Shown here: one piece after another, positions 53,653-63,679 of the stretch
Position numbering within the stretch: the first letter of the stretch is position 1
How the letters are laid out: each line of letters opens with the position of its first letter
Source: Synaphobranchus kaupii
Lineage: Eukaryota; Chordata; Actinopteri; Anguilliformes; Synaphobranchidae
Length of the DNA stretch: 64,000 bases
Direction of reading: 5' to 3'
Assembly (NCBI GenBank): GCA_029718625.1
Contig: CM056380.1
Location: 44,129,689 to 44,193,688 of the forward strand
The notes under the pieces: model-generated
Seen by the model: the letters and a program-made list of their open reading frames with translations, nothing else
What the model was told of the DNA's origin: nothing
The model's database searches: none
Program-made: the position numbers and the translations under genes

Positions 53653-54431
53653 CTATTCATTCCTGTGGGTAGCAACATGGCGGTCGAAGAAAGCCTTGGC
53701 CTCCTCTGGCGTTTCAAACGTGAGATTTCCTCCTCCAAACGTCACTCTGAGATGAGCTGGGTACAGCAGACAGAACTGAACTCCCTTTTGGTAGAGAACC
53801 TGTTTCAATGTGTTGAATGCTGTGCGTTTCTTTGCCAGGGCCCTGCTAAAGTCGGGGTAAACCCTCAGCGTTGTTCCTTTGAATTTCAACTCATGTTGCC
53901 TGGCCCATTTCAATGCAAGTTCCTTATCGTGATACTGATGGAAACATAAAACAAATGCTCTGGCTGGTTTACCCGTAACGTATCCATAACGTCTTTCACT
54001 AATTCAGATACAAATTTTGTGGGGTCTTGGCCAGTTTTGCTACCTTCAGGCACATTTAAGATGTGAAGATTAGCCCTGCAAGACCTATTATCCAAATTTT
54101 CAAGACGGTCTAAGAGAAATGCATTCTGGATCTGCAGGGATTTAATGGTAGCCTCCGCTGCAGTAAGCCTTTCGAAATTCTCACCCGCCAAGACCTCTGC
54201 TGTTGTGAGACAGCCTTGGAAAGAGTTGACTGTGTTCCACAGTGCATCCACTGAAGTTTGCAGAGGAATACTTGAGTCTTGAATTAGTACTGCCATATCA
54301 TCCCTCAGACTAGTCCGTTGCTTAGCTAGTTCGGCAACTAGTTGAGTCATGGACAGAGAGCCACTGGCAGCGTTCTCAGAAAGCTGGACGTCAGTATCGC
54401 TAATGGAGGCCATCCCGAACATGCCTAGCAA
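53653..54431 (-). pseudogene. L1-type LINE ORF1 relic
   Basis: The upstream part (53910-54431) has a coiled-coil region (LTAAEATIKSLQIQNAFLLD, LENLDNRSCRANLHILNVPE), the junction to the RNA-recognition domain of L1 ORF1p. After a frameshift near 53910, 53653-53913 gives LRVYPDFSRALAKKRTAFN, QFCLLYPAHLRVTFGGG and ETPEEAKAFFDRH, the C-terminal domain. Together they make most of an ORF1 protein (RNA-binding chaperone) but no ORF2 follows downstream. One frameshift separates the halves. It is either a rearranged L1 copy or an ORF1-only derivative. Confidence 0.75.
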
Positions 54432-54854
54432 GGTTCAAGAGTTTTCACCATACTGTCTGGGAGATATAAGCATTTTCCCTGGAGAAAAAAATAAAAAATA
54501 AAAAATAAATAAAGCTGCAAACAGCGATTCCCGGGGACCGCGCGGCATGAGCAGCATTTGTCAAACACAGAGACTGCAAAAATGGTAGACAACTCTAGAC
54601 AGGGTTGACCCAAAATACAAATATTTGTTTCTAATCAGGGCTTTTGCCATTGTTGATGGTATCTTAACCCAATCCAGTAAGGGCTTGCATATTACGTCTT
54701 TTAAGTACAAGTGAAACAGTTAACAGTTAATATTGTTAAATTTCTTAATCTTTGCAATAAAAAGGTGTTTCTTAATGTGAAAACAACATTAAAAGAAGCA
54801 TAGCATTTGTACAACAGTTTTGCCAAACATTAACTTAGCCATTGGTACCAAGTT

Positions 54855-54909
54855 GGAATTGAACCACTGACCACACATATGGAAAGTCAATATTGTATCC
54901 ACTAGGCCA
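54855..54909 (-). repeat. tRNA-like unit 1 (A and B boxes)
   Basis: On the minus strand TGGCCTAGTGGA (A box, consensus TRGCNNAGYNGG) is followed about 33 nt later by GGTTCAATTCC (B box, consensus GGTTCRANTCC). The spacing fits a Pol III promoter, but the stems are too decayed to be a tRNA gene. Confidence 0.5.
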
Positions 54910-55101
54910 AAGCAGGTTAACAGAAATGTGGTGGCCAAATAAGACTTTTGTGTTGCGGTATCAGATTGGGTTGGCATACTGACTGAATAATTCAAACAGT
55001 TAGCAGGTAATTTTGTGAAATTTTTTAGCCTTTCCAATAAAAAAGAACTTGTTTTATGTTAAAAGAACATTCTTCGCATGACGTGCCTCAAAAATAATAC
55101 T

Positions 55102-55157
55102 GGGAACAGAACCACGAACCTAGTACATGGTAGTCCAATGCCATAACCACTATGCTA
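55102..55157 (-). repeat. tRNA-like unit 2 (A and B boxes)
   Basis: On the minus strand TAGCATAGTGGTTA is followed by GGTTCTGTTCCC at similar spacing to unit 1. It lies about 250 bp from unit 1, suggesting a duplicated module. Confidence 0.5.
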
Positions 55158-55404
55158 CAGGAACTTTCACAGTTGGTATTGTAGGTAAACGGCCTGTTAA
55201 GCATAGATAGTGTACTTGGCAGATAGCATACCTGCCATCCCAACATTTGTATTTCTATAGCGCCACCACACAGATTGATTGGGTTAAAACTGCAGGGCTC
55301 AAGTCTTGATCTAACTCTCAAGTCTTGATCTAACTCTCATTTTGTGACTCTAGATCAAATGGGGCGTATGCAATGATTTTTAGTGAATTTTTTTATATTT
55401 TCTA

Positions 55405-56198
55405 AAATTAAATGTTGCTAATTTTACCAGTAATGGTATATGTGCAAAGTGTCAGCTTAATTCAGAATTGGCACGGAAAATAGCTGAGCTAGAGGCCCGC
55501 ATCCGGACGTTATATCACATCCAGGAGAGTGAGAGTTTGATAGATTCCCTCTTACCTGAGCCGGATGCCAGTTTAGATGCTAGTCCTCACTGCGGGACGA
55601 TTTTGTCACGGTGCAAAAGAAACATAGCTGTCGGCTTAGAGCCGCCGAGCATCACCCTACTCGCGTTTCAAACCGATATTCCCCACTCAGTAACACACCT
55701 ACTGAGAAAGCCCTGATCATAGGGGATAGTATTCTGAGAAACGTGAGATTAGCGATACCAGCGACCATAGTGCAGTGTATGCCTGGTGCCAGAGCTACCG
55801 ATGTTGAGGCTAGTCTGAGAGTGCTGGCTAAAAGTAAACGTAAATACTCTAAAATTGTTATTCACGTCGGCGCAAATGACGTCCGATTGAGGCAATCGGA
55901 GGTCACCAAAAATAACTTTGTTTCGGTGTGTGCGATGGCTAAAAAGATGTGTCGGGAAGTAATATGCTCTGGTCCGCTCCCAGTTCGTAGGAGTGACGAG
56001 GTCTACAGTAGACTCACGTCGCTAAATCGCTGGCTGTCTGAGTGGTGCTCATCTAGTGGCATAGGGTTCGTCAATAATTGGCCTGATTTCTGGAGAATGC
56101 CTGGCCTACTGAAGAGAGACGGACTCCATCCGAGCTGGAGAGGTGCTCTTGTCCTAGCAAATAACTTAGATGCTAGTCTTAGTAAGGCCAGATCCTGA
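55405..56198 (+). pseudogene. L2 LINE ORF1: SGNH esterase domain
   Basis: The N-terminus has a C-x-x-C start (GICAKCQLNSELARKIAELE) and a short coiled coil. After a frameshift (55600-55690) comes an SGNH esterase domain: ALIIGDSILRNVRL (block I), IVIHVGANDVRL (block III) and LKRDGLHPSWRG (Asp/His block V). CR1/L2-clade ORF1 proteins are known to carry such an esterase. The catalytic Ser, Asn, Asp and His positions look kept despite the upstream frameshift. Confidence 0.8.
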
Positions 56199-56569
56199 CA
56201 CCTTATCAGGGCGCCGGGCCAGGCAGCAGGCCTCTGATCCTACATCGGAGCCTGTGCGTTTCCCAACGCGTTTCCCAATGCCCGTGACTCAGACACATGG
56301 CCCAACGCCGTTGTCCGCAAGGTGCGTTTCAGAGCTAGAAATTGGCAATAGTACTCATCCTCATCCCATACCTGAGCTAGAAATTAGTATTTATTATATT
56401 GAGACTGTGTCTGCCCCACGCATATATGCCAAACGTAAAGCAAACCGTGGTATCAACGCGGATAATCTCATTACTCTCAAATTAAAACATGTTGCTGCTA
56501 GCAGCTGTTGTGAATCACTCCTAAAACTTGGACTACTATTAGATCTCTTGCTCCTAAAGCACTTCTTGT

Positions 56570-57793
56570 AAACAAATTGATCACAGATCATAATCTGAAA
56601 GTACTGTGTCTGACTGAAACTTGGCTAAGACCTGGTGAATATGTCGCACTTAATGAAGCGTCTCCTGTAGGTTTTTTAAGTACTCAGGTATCGCGCCAGT
56701 CAGGAAGAGGGGGTGGTGTTGCAGCGATCTATCAGTCCACCTTAAGCTTAACCCCTAAGTGTGGAGATACGTTCTCATCTTTTGAAGTTCTTTCTATGAA
56801 TTGTGTACAGCATGACTTAGCTAAAATAAGGGGTAACATGCAGTCCTTTTTCCTAGTGTCTGTTTACAGACCACCTGGGCCCTATTCGGATTTTCTAATA
56901 GAATTCGCTGAGTTTTTGTCTTGCCTTGCTATTTCGGCAGACAAGGTTGTGATTGTGGGTGATTTTAACATACATATGCAGTGTTTCCCCTAGATTTTTT
57001 TTCAGGCCGGGCGGTGAAAGTGCGCCATTTTGCGTAGAGGCGGAAACTATAATTACACCCTCATAATATCAGCGCTGCCATTGAAAATTTTAATTAGGCC
57101 TAACGGGAAACCGTTTTGGCAAGGGTTTTTCCAGATGTTATTTTGATCATTGCCGCATTCTGCGGTAAGGGAAATATTGCAGCTACATAAAAAAAATTAA
57201 AAAAAGATTATATTTTAAAAAAAAAGAATAATATAAAAAAAAAAAAAATTTTCATTAAAATTATTTATTTTCCCTCTTGTCCAAGCCGGGCGGCACGTGA
57301 GTTTGGCCGGGCGGGCCGCCCGGACAAGATAATGGTAGGGGAAACACTGCATATGGATAAACCGGGTGATCCCCTAGGAACAGCCTTTGCCTCTATTATT
57401 GACTCTGTTGGTTTCAAACAAAATGTCTGTGGACCCACTCATTACCATAGCCACACCCTAGACTTAGTGTTATCCTATGGTATCAATGTTATGAATCTTA
57501 CTATTGCACCCCATAACCCTGTATTATCTGATCATTTCCTTATTACTATTGAAATCGAGGCAACGACCACTTCTATATCAGAGCCAAGACACTATTACAG
57601 CCGGTCGTTAAACTCTGACGTCATTCCAAAGTTTATAGATATGCTTCCGGAATCATTCCTTCCAAACAAAGAAAATACCACTGAAGTATCGCTGGACGAA
57701 CTGACTAACCAGTTAAGTTTTACTCTCAGAAGCACCCTTGATATGGTTGCCCCTCTAAAAAGAAAGTTTTGTCGGAAAAACCGTACTCCCTGA
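56570..57793 (+). pseudogene. L2 LINE ORF2: endonuclease domain split by a MITE
   Basis: An apurinic-type endonuclease reads VLCLTETWL (catalytic Glu), SGRGGGVAAIY, SVYRPPGPY and VIVGDFNIHM. The hAT-like MITE (56979-57349) breaks the frame here. It resumes DKPGDPLGTAFASII, then HYHSHTLDLVLSYG and VLSDHFLI (catalytic Asp/His), before a stop at 57793. Confidence 0.82.
56979..57349. mobile_element. hAT-like MITE in the LINE
   Basis: CAGTGTTTCCCCTAG at the left is inverted at the right as TAGGGGAAACACTG, with a 6-bp direct repeat CATATG (56973-56978, 57350-57355). The LINE frame continues correctly when the MITE and one repeat are removed. hAT elements normally duplicate 8 bp, so 6 is short. Same family as 14300-15051. 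Confidence 0.85.
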
Positions 57794-59589
57794 TACAATG
57801 ACACTACCCGTGCCCTGAAGCAGTCCACAAGAAAACTGGAGCTAAAATGGCGGTCAGCTAAACTAGAAGTATTTCGTCTTGCATGGAAAGATACCCTCCT
57901 CCAGTACAAGCAAGCTCTTGTATCAGCTAGATTTGCCTTTTTCTCTAAATTAATTGAACAAAACAAATGCAACCCAAAAGTTTTGTTTAGCACTGTGGAC
58001 AATTTGACTAAAAAACCATCATCAGAATTTCATCCTACCCCAGCGTTTACAGCAGTAATGATTTCATGAATTTTTTCAATCAAAAGATTGAAGCTATTAG
58101 AGACCAGATCTCCAAATTGCCTCCTCCTCTAGGCATCACTCCTCCCATAATCAATGAACAGCCCAGATCCTGGTCAACACAGGAAGATGTATCAACAGTG
58201 GCACTAAACTATTTTAGGCCAATTGACATGGAGGAGCTGTCTAAACTGGTTATGTCCTCAAAACCGACTACCTGCCTACTCGACCCAATCCCTACAAAAT
58301 TAGTTAAAGAACTTTTCCCCATACTAGGCCAGCATATGTTAAAAATCATTAACACATCCTTAGTAGCAGGATATGTACCAGAGCCACTAAAAATGGCGGT
58401 TATTAAGACATTACTGAAAAAACCAAACCTCGAATCTGACAAATTGGAAAACTATAGACCCATTTCAAATCTTCCATTTCTATCAAAAATATTAGAGAAA
58501 GCTGTTGCTAAGCAACTTGGTGCATACCTTAGCTCAAACCATATCCATGAAATGTTCCAGTCAGGATTTAGACCCTACCATAGCACTGAAACGGCACTTG
58601 TTAAAGTTATTAACGATTTACTATTATCAGCCGACCAAAACTCTGTGTCTGTTCTTGTACTCCTTTACCTAAGTGCAGCTTTCGATACAATAGATCATGA
58701 GATTCTACTGAACAGACTCCAGGGCTGTGTTGGACTAAATGGTCAAGCTCTTGCATGGTTGAGATCATACTTATACAATAGGAAGCAGTTTGTTAAATTA
58801 AATGAAGTATCATCCAACTTTCTCGGTTAGAGGCTTGTATTGCAGATATTAAATATTGGATGCTTTCCAATTTCCTGCTCCTAAACTCAGAAAAGACCGA
58901 AATGCTGGTTTTAGGTCCAAAAAAACAAAGGGAGAAACTGGGTACATCTACTTTAAATTTCGATGGTTGTTTAGTTGTTCCAAACTCAGCTGTGAAAGAC
59001 CTAGGTGTTACTATAGACCCAGATCTAACCTTTAGCGCGCACATAAAAAACATATCTAGAGTAGCTTTCTTTCAGTTAAGGAACATAGCTAAAATAAGGC
59101 ACTTCCTATCAATAGGGGATGCAGAGAAATTGATCCATGCTTTTGTTACGTCTAGGCTAGATTACTGTAATGCCCTGCTATCTGGCTGCCCTAAATCCTT
59201 GCTAAATAATCTCCAGCTTGTGCAGAATGCAGCCGCTCGCATTTTAACTAGAACTAAGAAATATGAGCATATTACCCCAGTACTAGCATCGCTTCATTGG
59301 CTACCAATTAAGTTTAGGATAGACTTTAAGGTTTTGCTTCTGACCTTTAAAGCTTTAAATGGACTTGCGCCAGTGTATATATGTAATCTGCTTTTACCAT
59401 AAGCCGAAAAGATCACTTCGTTCCCAAGACGCAGGCTACCTAGTAGTCCCAAGAATATCTAAAAACTTGACGGGTGGTAGAGCTTTCTCCTACAGAGCGC
59501 CACTACTGTGGAACACCCTGCCAAAATCTATAAGGGAATCAGACACCGTCTCAATATTTAAGTCTAGATTAAAAAACGCACCTTTATGA
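57794..59589 (+). pseudogene. L2 LINE ORF2: reverse transcriptase, core deleted
   Basis: After stops and a frameshift near 58045, the frame resumes MNFFNQKIEAIRDQI, then ENYRPISNLPFLSKILEKA and SGFRPYHSTETALVKVIN. Motif A reads LVLLYLSAAFDTIDH: the usual catalytic Asp of LLDLSAAFDT is Tyr. At about 58830 SSNFLG runs directly into RLEACIADIKYWM, skipping the region that should hold the PQGSVLGP and YADD motifs. The C-terminal part continues to LNNLQLVQNAAARILTRT and, after another frameshift, FSYRAPLLWNTLPKSI. Two independent lesions abolish polymerase activity. Confidence 0.85.
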
Positions 59590-60289
59590 TCAGGCTTATA
59601 ATGAGCTATAGTCTGGAGACAGGACCAGAGAAGCATTTAGCCATAGAGTAATGTGGGGTGGCATCCTTTCCTTACTGTCACCTGTCAACAGCTGTGACCC
59701 CATCTTCCTGGGCTGGCTCTTGATAGGTGGGTAGGATTGTTTTCCCTCTCATGACTGCATGGTTTCTCAAACTCTGTCTTCATAGCTATGCAGCCATAGA
59801 TTACTCCTGGCGGGGGCACTTGTCCAACCCTCCCACCCATTGCCCACCCCCCACCCCTCCAGTTGGTGCTCCTGCTGCTCTATTACACTTTCCCTAACTG
59901 TTTTCTCTCTCTCTTTTTCTACATTCTGCCGGCGGGGCTTATGCCCCGCATCTCGAGAGTTGCTGTCCGGCTTCCTGTCCGTTGCCGCTTGCCCCTCCCT
60001 CCTTACGACCGATGCCAGCTGCTCCCGCCGCCATCGGCGCCCGGTTCCCCACCATCACTGCCGCCATATCTGGACTGTCATCTAGCTGCTGCAAATTATA
60101 TTATCATGGACATTGGCTGTTTTAATCATGTTGGTCTTTAAGCCCTAGACCCTGAGCCGACCAGAGGACGATGGGTTTTTGGGGGGTTTAGGCTGGGTTT
60201 TGCTGTGAAGTGCATTGTGTCAACTTGTTGTGAAATGCGCTATATAAATAAATATTGATTGATTATATTTGGATCTCTATATGGAGGTC

Positions 60290-61150
60290 AAGTCCTGATT
60301 AAACTCTTAACAGACGGTCCAAGTTTCATAACTTTCTGTCTAATGGTTTGGAATTATTAAAATTTTTGTGATAAGCCACGCCCACTGAAAATTCATTGTC
60401 TCGTCAATCGGCCATCTTTTAAAATATCAAAGTTCTGTGTATATATTTTATAAAGCATGGTCTAAGGAGTGTGTGTACCAGGTTTCATGTAAATTGGTCA
60501 AATATTGTATGAGGAGTAGCATTTTAAGTGTTTTACAAGAAATGCTAATTTGCGGAAAATCCAATACGGATGACTTGATGGTTCCTTTAAGCAAATTTGA
60601 TCAGTATGAGCAGAGGGACCCCTTTACCACATTTTGTGACTCTAGATAAAACGGGGCATATGCAGTGGGCGTGTCAATGATTTTTAGTGAATATTTAAAT
60701 ATTTTCTTATATTTGGATCTATATAGCACCACCACGTGGCTCGATTGGGTTGAAACTGCAGATATCAAGTCCTCATATTACTATTAATAGACATACCAGG
60801 TTTAATAACTTTCTGTCAAATGATTTTGGAATTATTAGCATTTTTGTGATAAGTCACGCCCATTGAAAATTCATTGGCTCGTCATTCGGCCATCTTTTAA
60901 AATATCAAAATTATTTTATTAGGCATGGTCTAACGAGTGTGTCTACCAAGTTTCATCTCAATTGGTCAAAGTTTGTAGGAGGAGTAGCATTTTAAGTGTT
61001 TCACAAAAAATGCTAATTAGCAAAAAATCCAATATGGCAGACTTTATGGGTCCTTGAGGCAAATCTGTTCGGAATGAGCAAAGGGATTTGTATTCCAAAT
61101 TTCGTGACTCTAGGTGAAATGGGGCATCGGCAGTGGGCATGTCAATGTCA
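60290..61150. repeat. ~470-bp tandem duplication in the composite repeat
   Basis: Two diverged units share, in order, AACTTTCTGTC, TGTGATAAG-CACGCCCA, TCGGCCATCTTTTAAAATAT, GGAGTAGCATTTTAAGTGTT and GTGACTCTAG. Part of a third unit precedes the LINE at 55250-55403. Confidence 0.85.
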
Positions 61151-61334
61151 AAATTTTGTCACGTGCACTACGGCGCCATCAGGTGTTCAATCTGCGTCAT
61201 AATATAGATCATCCAAGAGTTTAGCAATCCCAACAGGCGTGCCAAGTTTGGTGATTCTAGGCCAAACCAGCTCATGGGAATTTTAGTTGAAAAGGGAGAA
61301 AAAGAAGAAAAAAAACGAATCTAAACAAATACAA

Positions 61335-61485
61335 TACGGTACCAGCAGCTACGCTGCTCGGTCCCCTAAAAAAGAATCTGAACAAATACAATAGGGTACC
61401 AGCAGCTATGCTGCTCGGTCCCTAATAAAAAACATAACAATAACGATAGGGTACCACCAGCTACGCTGCTTGGACCCCTAATAAC
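61335..61485. repeat. Triplicated terminal hairpin sequence
   Basis: Three copies (about 61335, 61395 and 61448) of GGTACCAGCAGCTACGCTGC-TCGGTCCC(C)TAA at ~55-60-bp spacing, each preceded by ACAAATACAATA-like or AACAATAACGATA sequence. The core AGCAGCTACGCTGCT is a perfect hairpin. Confidence 0.85.
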
Positions 61486-61600
61486 AATAATACTTTCTTC
61501 ACGGTGGTGTCAGATTGCACTGCCAGCTCTCTCTCCCTCTCAGTCTGCCTCGCTCCTCCCTCATGTCTTGGTAACTTTCTTTTTGTCTCTTTCTGCATTT
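61485..61600. repeat. Duplicated block, pairs with 19838-20000
   Basis: GGTGTCAGATTGCACTG, CCAGCTCTCTCTCCCTCTCA and TCATGTCTTGGTAACT match the block near 19.9 kb in the same order. Confidence 0.65.
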
Positions 61601-61632
61601 TCTTAATTACACAATTTCTTAATTGCACAATA

Positions 61633-61764
61633 ATTCTGCTCAAACAGAAAACTGCTAATTTTTCCCCTGCAAGAATGTTACATTATCAAACCCCCCCCCC
61701 CGGGATGTTGATAATGTAACATTCTTGCAGGGGAAAAATTAGCAGTTTTCTGTTTGAGCAGAAT
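61633..61764. repeat. Perfect 57-bp inverted repeat
   Basis: Arms 61633-61689 and 61708-61764 are exact reverse complements around an 18-nt C-rich loop. The right arm is part of the retroviral RNase H fragment, so the left arm is an inverted copy of coding sequence. Confidence 0.97.
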
Positions 61765-62070
61765 CTCTGCTACAACATGAGAAACCAAAACTGTGAGAGG
61801 GCGATATGCAACCAGGGGGGCCGAACCGGAAACTGCCATGGATGCAGATGTCACTGCATTTAGGTAAGGGGGAAGTCCTCTGGCAACCGCATCTAGTCTT
61901 TGTGGGTAGTAAGCAACAGGCCTGTTTTTACCACCGTGCTCCTGCATGAGCACAGCAGACATATAACCAGCCTGAAAGTTATTGAAGAAACGTGTCTGTC
62001 TCATCTTATTACTTTGTTGCAGTATAGGCAACCACAATGTAGGATTCTGTGTTGTGCTGAAGCGATACAT
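61690..62070 (-). pseudogene. Endogenous retrovirus pol fragment (RT/RNase H linker)
   Basis: The minus frame includes AVLMQEHGGKNRPVAYYPQR, LDAVARGLPPYLNAV, LTVLVSHVVAEILLKQKT and NFSPARMLHY. This is the RNase H start of gamma/epsilon-type retroviral Pol (typical pattern TQ.HGG..RPVAYYS..LD.VA.GLPPCL.AV). The right arm of the inverted repeat covers its end. No protease, integrase, envelope or LTR accompanies it; both ends are truncated. Non-functional. Confidence 0.75.
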
Positions 62071-62229
62071 TGTATTCAGTTTTTAAATATTTCTGCTCCC
62101 TGGCACTTAGGCCTACAGCGCAGCCCATAGCATAGGCCTTCCGTAGACTAATTGGCTATCTTTATTTTTTCCATGGTGACATCATACAAAACTGCCCCTC
62201 CAGAAATGTCATGCTAAAATCTCCACTGA
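62071..62229. other. No gene recognised
   Basis: Short non-coding spacer. Confidence 0.3.
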
Positions 62230-62400
62230 ACATGGATAATGTTGACGTTATGGTCTGTTTATGTTCAAGTCAATTGTTGAATGTGACTTTTGTGTGTGCA
62301 CTTTTCAATGACCACTGTAGCTGCTGCTACACTTTGTAAATGCCTGGAGTAAATGCGTCTCTTCTGACAGGATTTCCCGTTTCCCAATATCAACATGCCT
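62230..62400. repeat. Duplicated block, pairs with 18551-18790
   Basis: Same words in the same order as the earlier block but with two internal deletions of about 15 and 45 bp. Confidence 0.7.
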
Positions 62401-63679
62401 ATTTTGTCGTGTTTCCTTTCTTTTTCTCTTTCTCTTTGTCTCTATCTTACTTCAGGCTTTTAGGCTTGTTTGTTAAGTACAAAAAGTACAAAATGTTTAA
62501 ATGGTGTTTCTGCTGATGAAAATAGCGTTACTTAAAAAATAAATAATTAATTTGATGAATCCATTTTTAATTTTACATGTTATTTTACAAGTGAGATTCT
62601 TGAATAAGATATTTGACTTGGCCCCTTTAAATGTAGATTATATTTTTTATTTCTTAGATTTTGAGTTAAGTGAGGTAATAATTATGTTAATTCATTCTTA
62701 AAGCTATTTGCATGATGCTGTATGCTAAGCATTGATTCTCCAATATATTTATATCTAGGAAAGTAATCTCTTGAGAAGATTGCAGATAAGAAGAGAAAAT
62801 ACATAAGAGTAGAGGAAGGAAAATAAGATGAATAACTGGAGGGGGAGAAAAAGGAGAAAAAAGGGGGAGAGAAAGAGGGAGCAGAGAAAAAGAAGTATAC
62901 ATAAACATGTAATTTACGTATGATAACAGAAATCCCAATATATGTGGATGCGTTGAATAAACACATATAAAACTCTTATAGAGGTAAGCACTGCATTGCT
63001 ATTACTGACATAATGTGGCTTAAGAGGGTAAATTAACCCTCAAAAAATAAGAGCTTCTAATTAAGAAAAATAAACAGCTTGAAATTGAAGTTGAAATTCA
63101 GCTATTGCTATAAAACCAGCATACACAGGGGCCCCAGGACCCAGATTGAGAACCACTGATCTTACACAAAGTTTTAAAATATATATATATGCTAGAATTA
63201 AGCTCCTATAAGTTAATTTTATACTGCTGCAGCCATGCACATGCTTTCTTAAACATTCTTATTTGTATGAGAGATCATTGGTCCATTGGATAATAGGAAT
63301 TGTATCATACCTTTACCTACCAGACGTCATTGTGGCAGGTAACTGAGTATGCTTATATGGATGCATTCTGAAGCAATGTCCAGATAAATACCCAACGTGG
63401 TTAATCATGTTGTGATGAATCTTCTATCTTTTTTTCTGTTTATGCACATAAAGTGTTGGATGTGTTCATGTTACTTTCATCATCCTTCCGTTGTACAAAC
63501 TGCTCTCTGCAAATTCTGTTGATATGTATGGTTAACTGATGAGGGTTTTGGCCTTGGCTATTTAAGAAATATCACACAAGAGGGAGTGCTGTTATACTGT
63601 ATACCAACATGGCTGTGACTTGGTCGTAGGTACGAGGCCGCAGGCCGATTGCCATGGATAATCAGCCGTAGTGATAACC
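62401..63679. other. No gene recognised
   Basis: A/T-rich non-coding DNA with a G/A-rich tract (62830-62900) and (AT)n at 63179-63190. No domain or element ends. Confidence 0.35.

Larger units (their letters stand above)
55404..60262 (+). mobile_element. Near full-length L2-like LINE (dead)
   Basis: About 4.9 kb (including one MITE) with an ORF1 esterase, endonuclease and reverse transcriptase in order, and a 3' UTR ending AAATGCGCTATATAAATAAA plus TTGATTGA repeats. It interrupts the composite repeat, for which an unoccupied paralogous site exists. Both ORFs carry frameshifts, and the RT has lost its catalytic core. Confidence 0.88.
54512..61485. repeat. Composite GCTGC-ended repeat, split by a LINE
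   Basis: Starts after a (AATAAA)n patch with AAAGCTGCAAACAGCGATTC and ends in three copies of CCAGCAGCTACGCTGCTCGG-TCCCTAA. The left part (54512-55403) has two tRNA-like units. The right part (60263-61300) has a ~470-bp tandem duplication, of which a third piece lies left of the LINE (55250-55403). The LINE (55404-60262) interrupts TTTTCT/TATATTTGG; the uninterrupted form is visible at about 60705-60720. No ORF. A hairpin followed by CTAA at the end is Helitron-like, but a TC start was not found. Confidence 0.6.

Noticed and set aside
54855..55157. Two tRNA genes on the minus strand
   Set aside because: A and B boxes are recognisable, but acceptor and anticodon stems do not pair and the units sit in a repeat.
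54512..61485. Definite Helitron call
   Set aside because: Hairpin plus CTAA fits a Helitron 3' end, but no TC 5' end, Rep/helicase relic or A|T target site could be shown.
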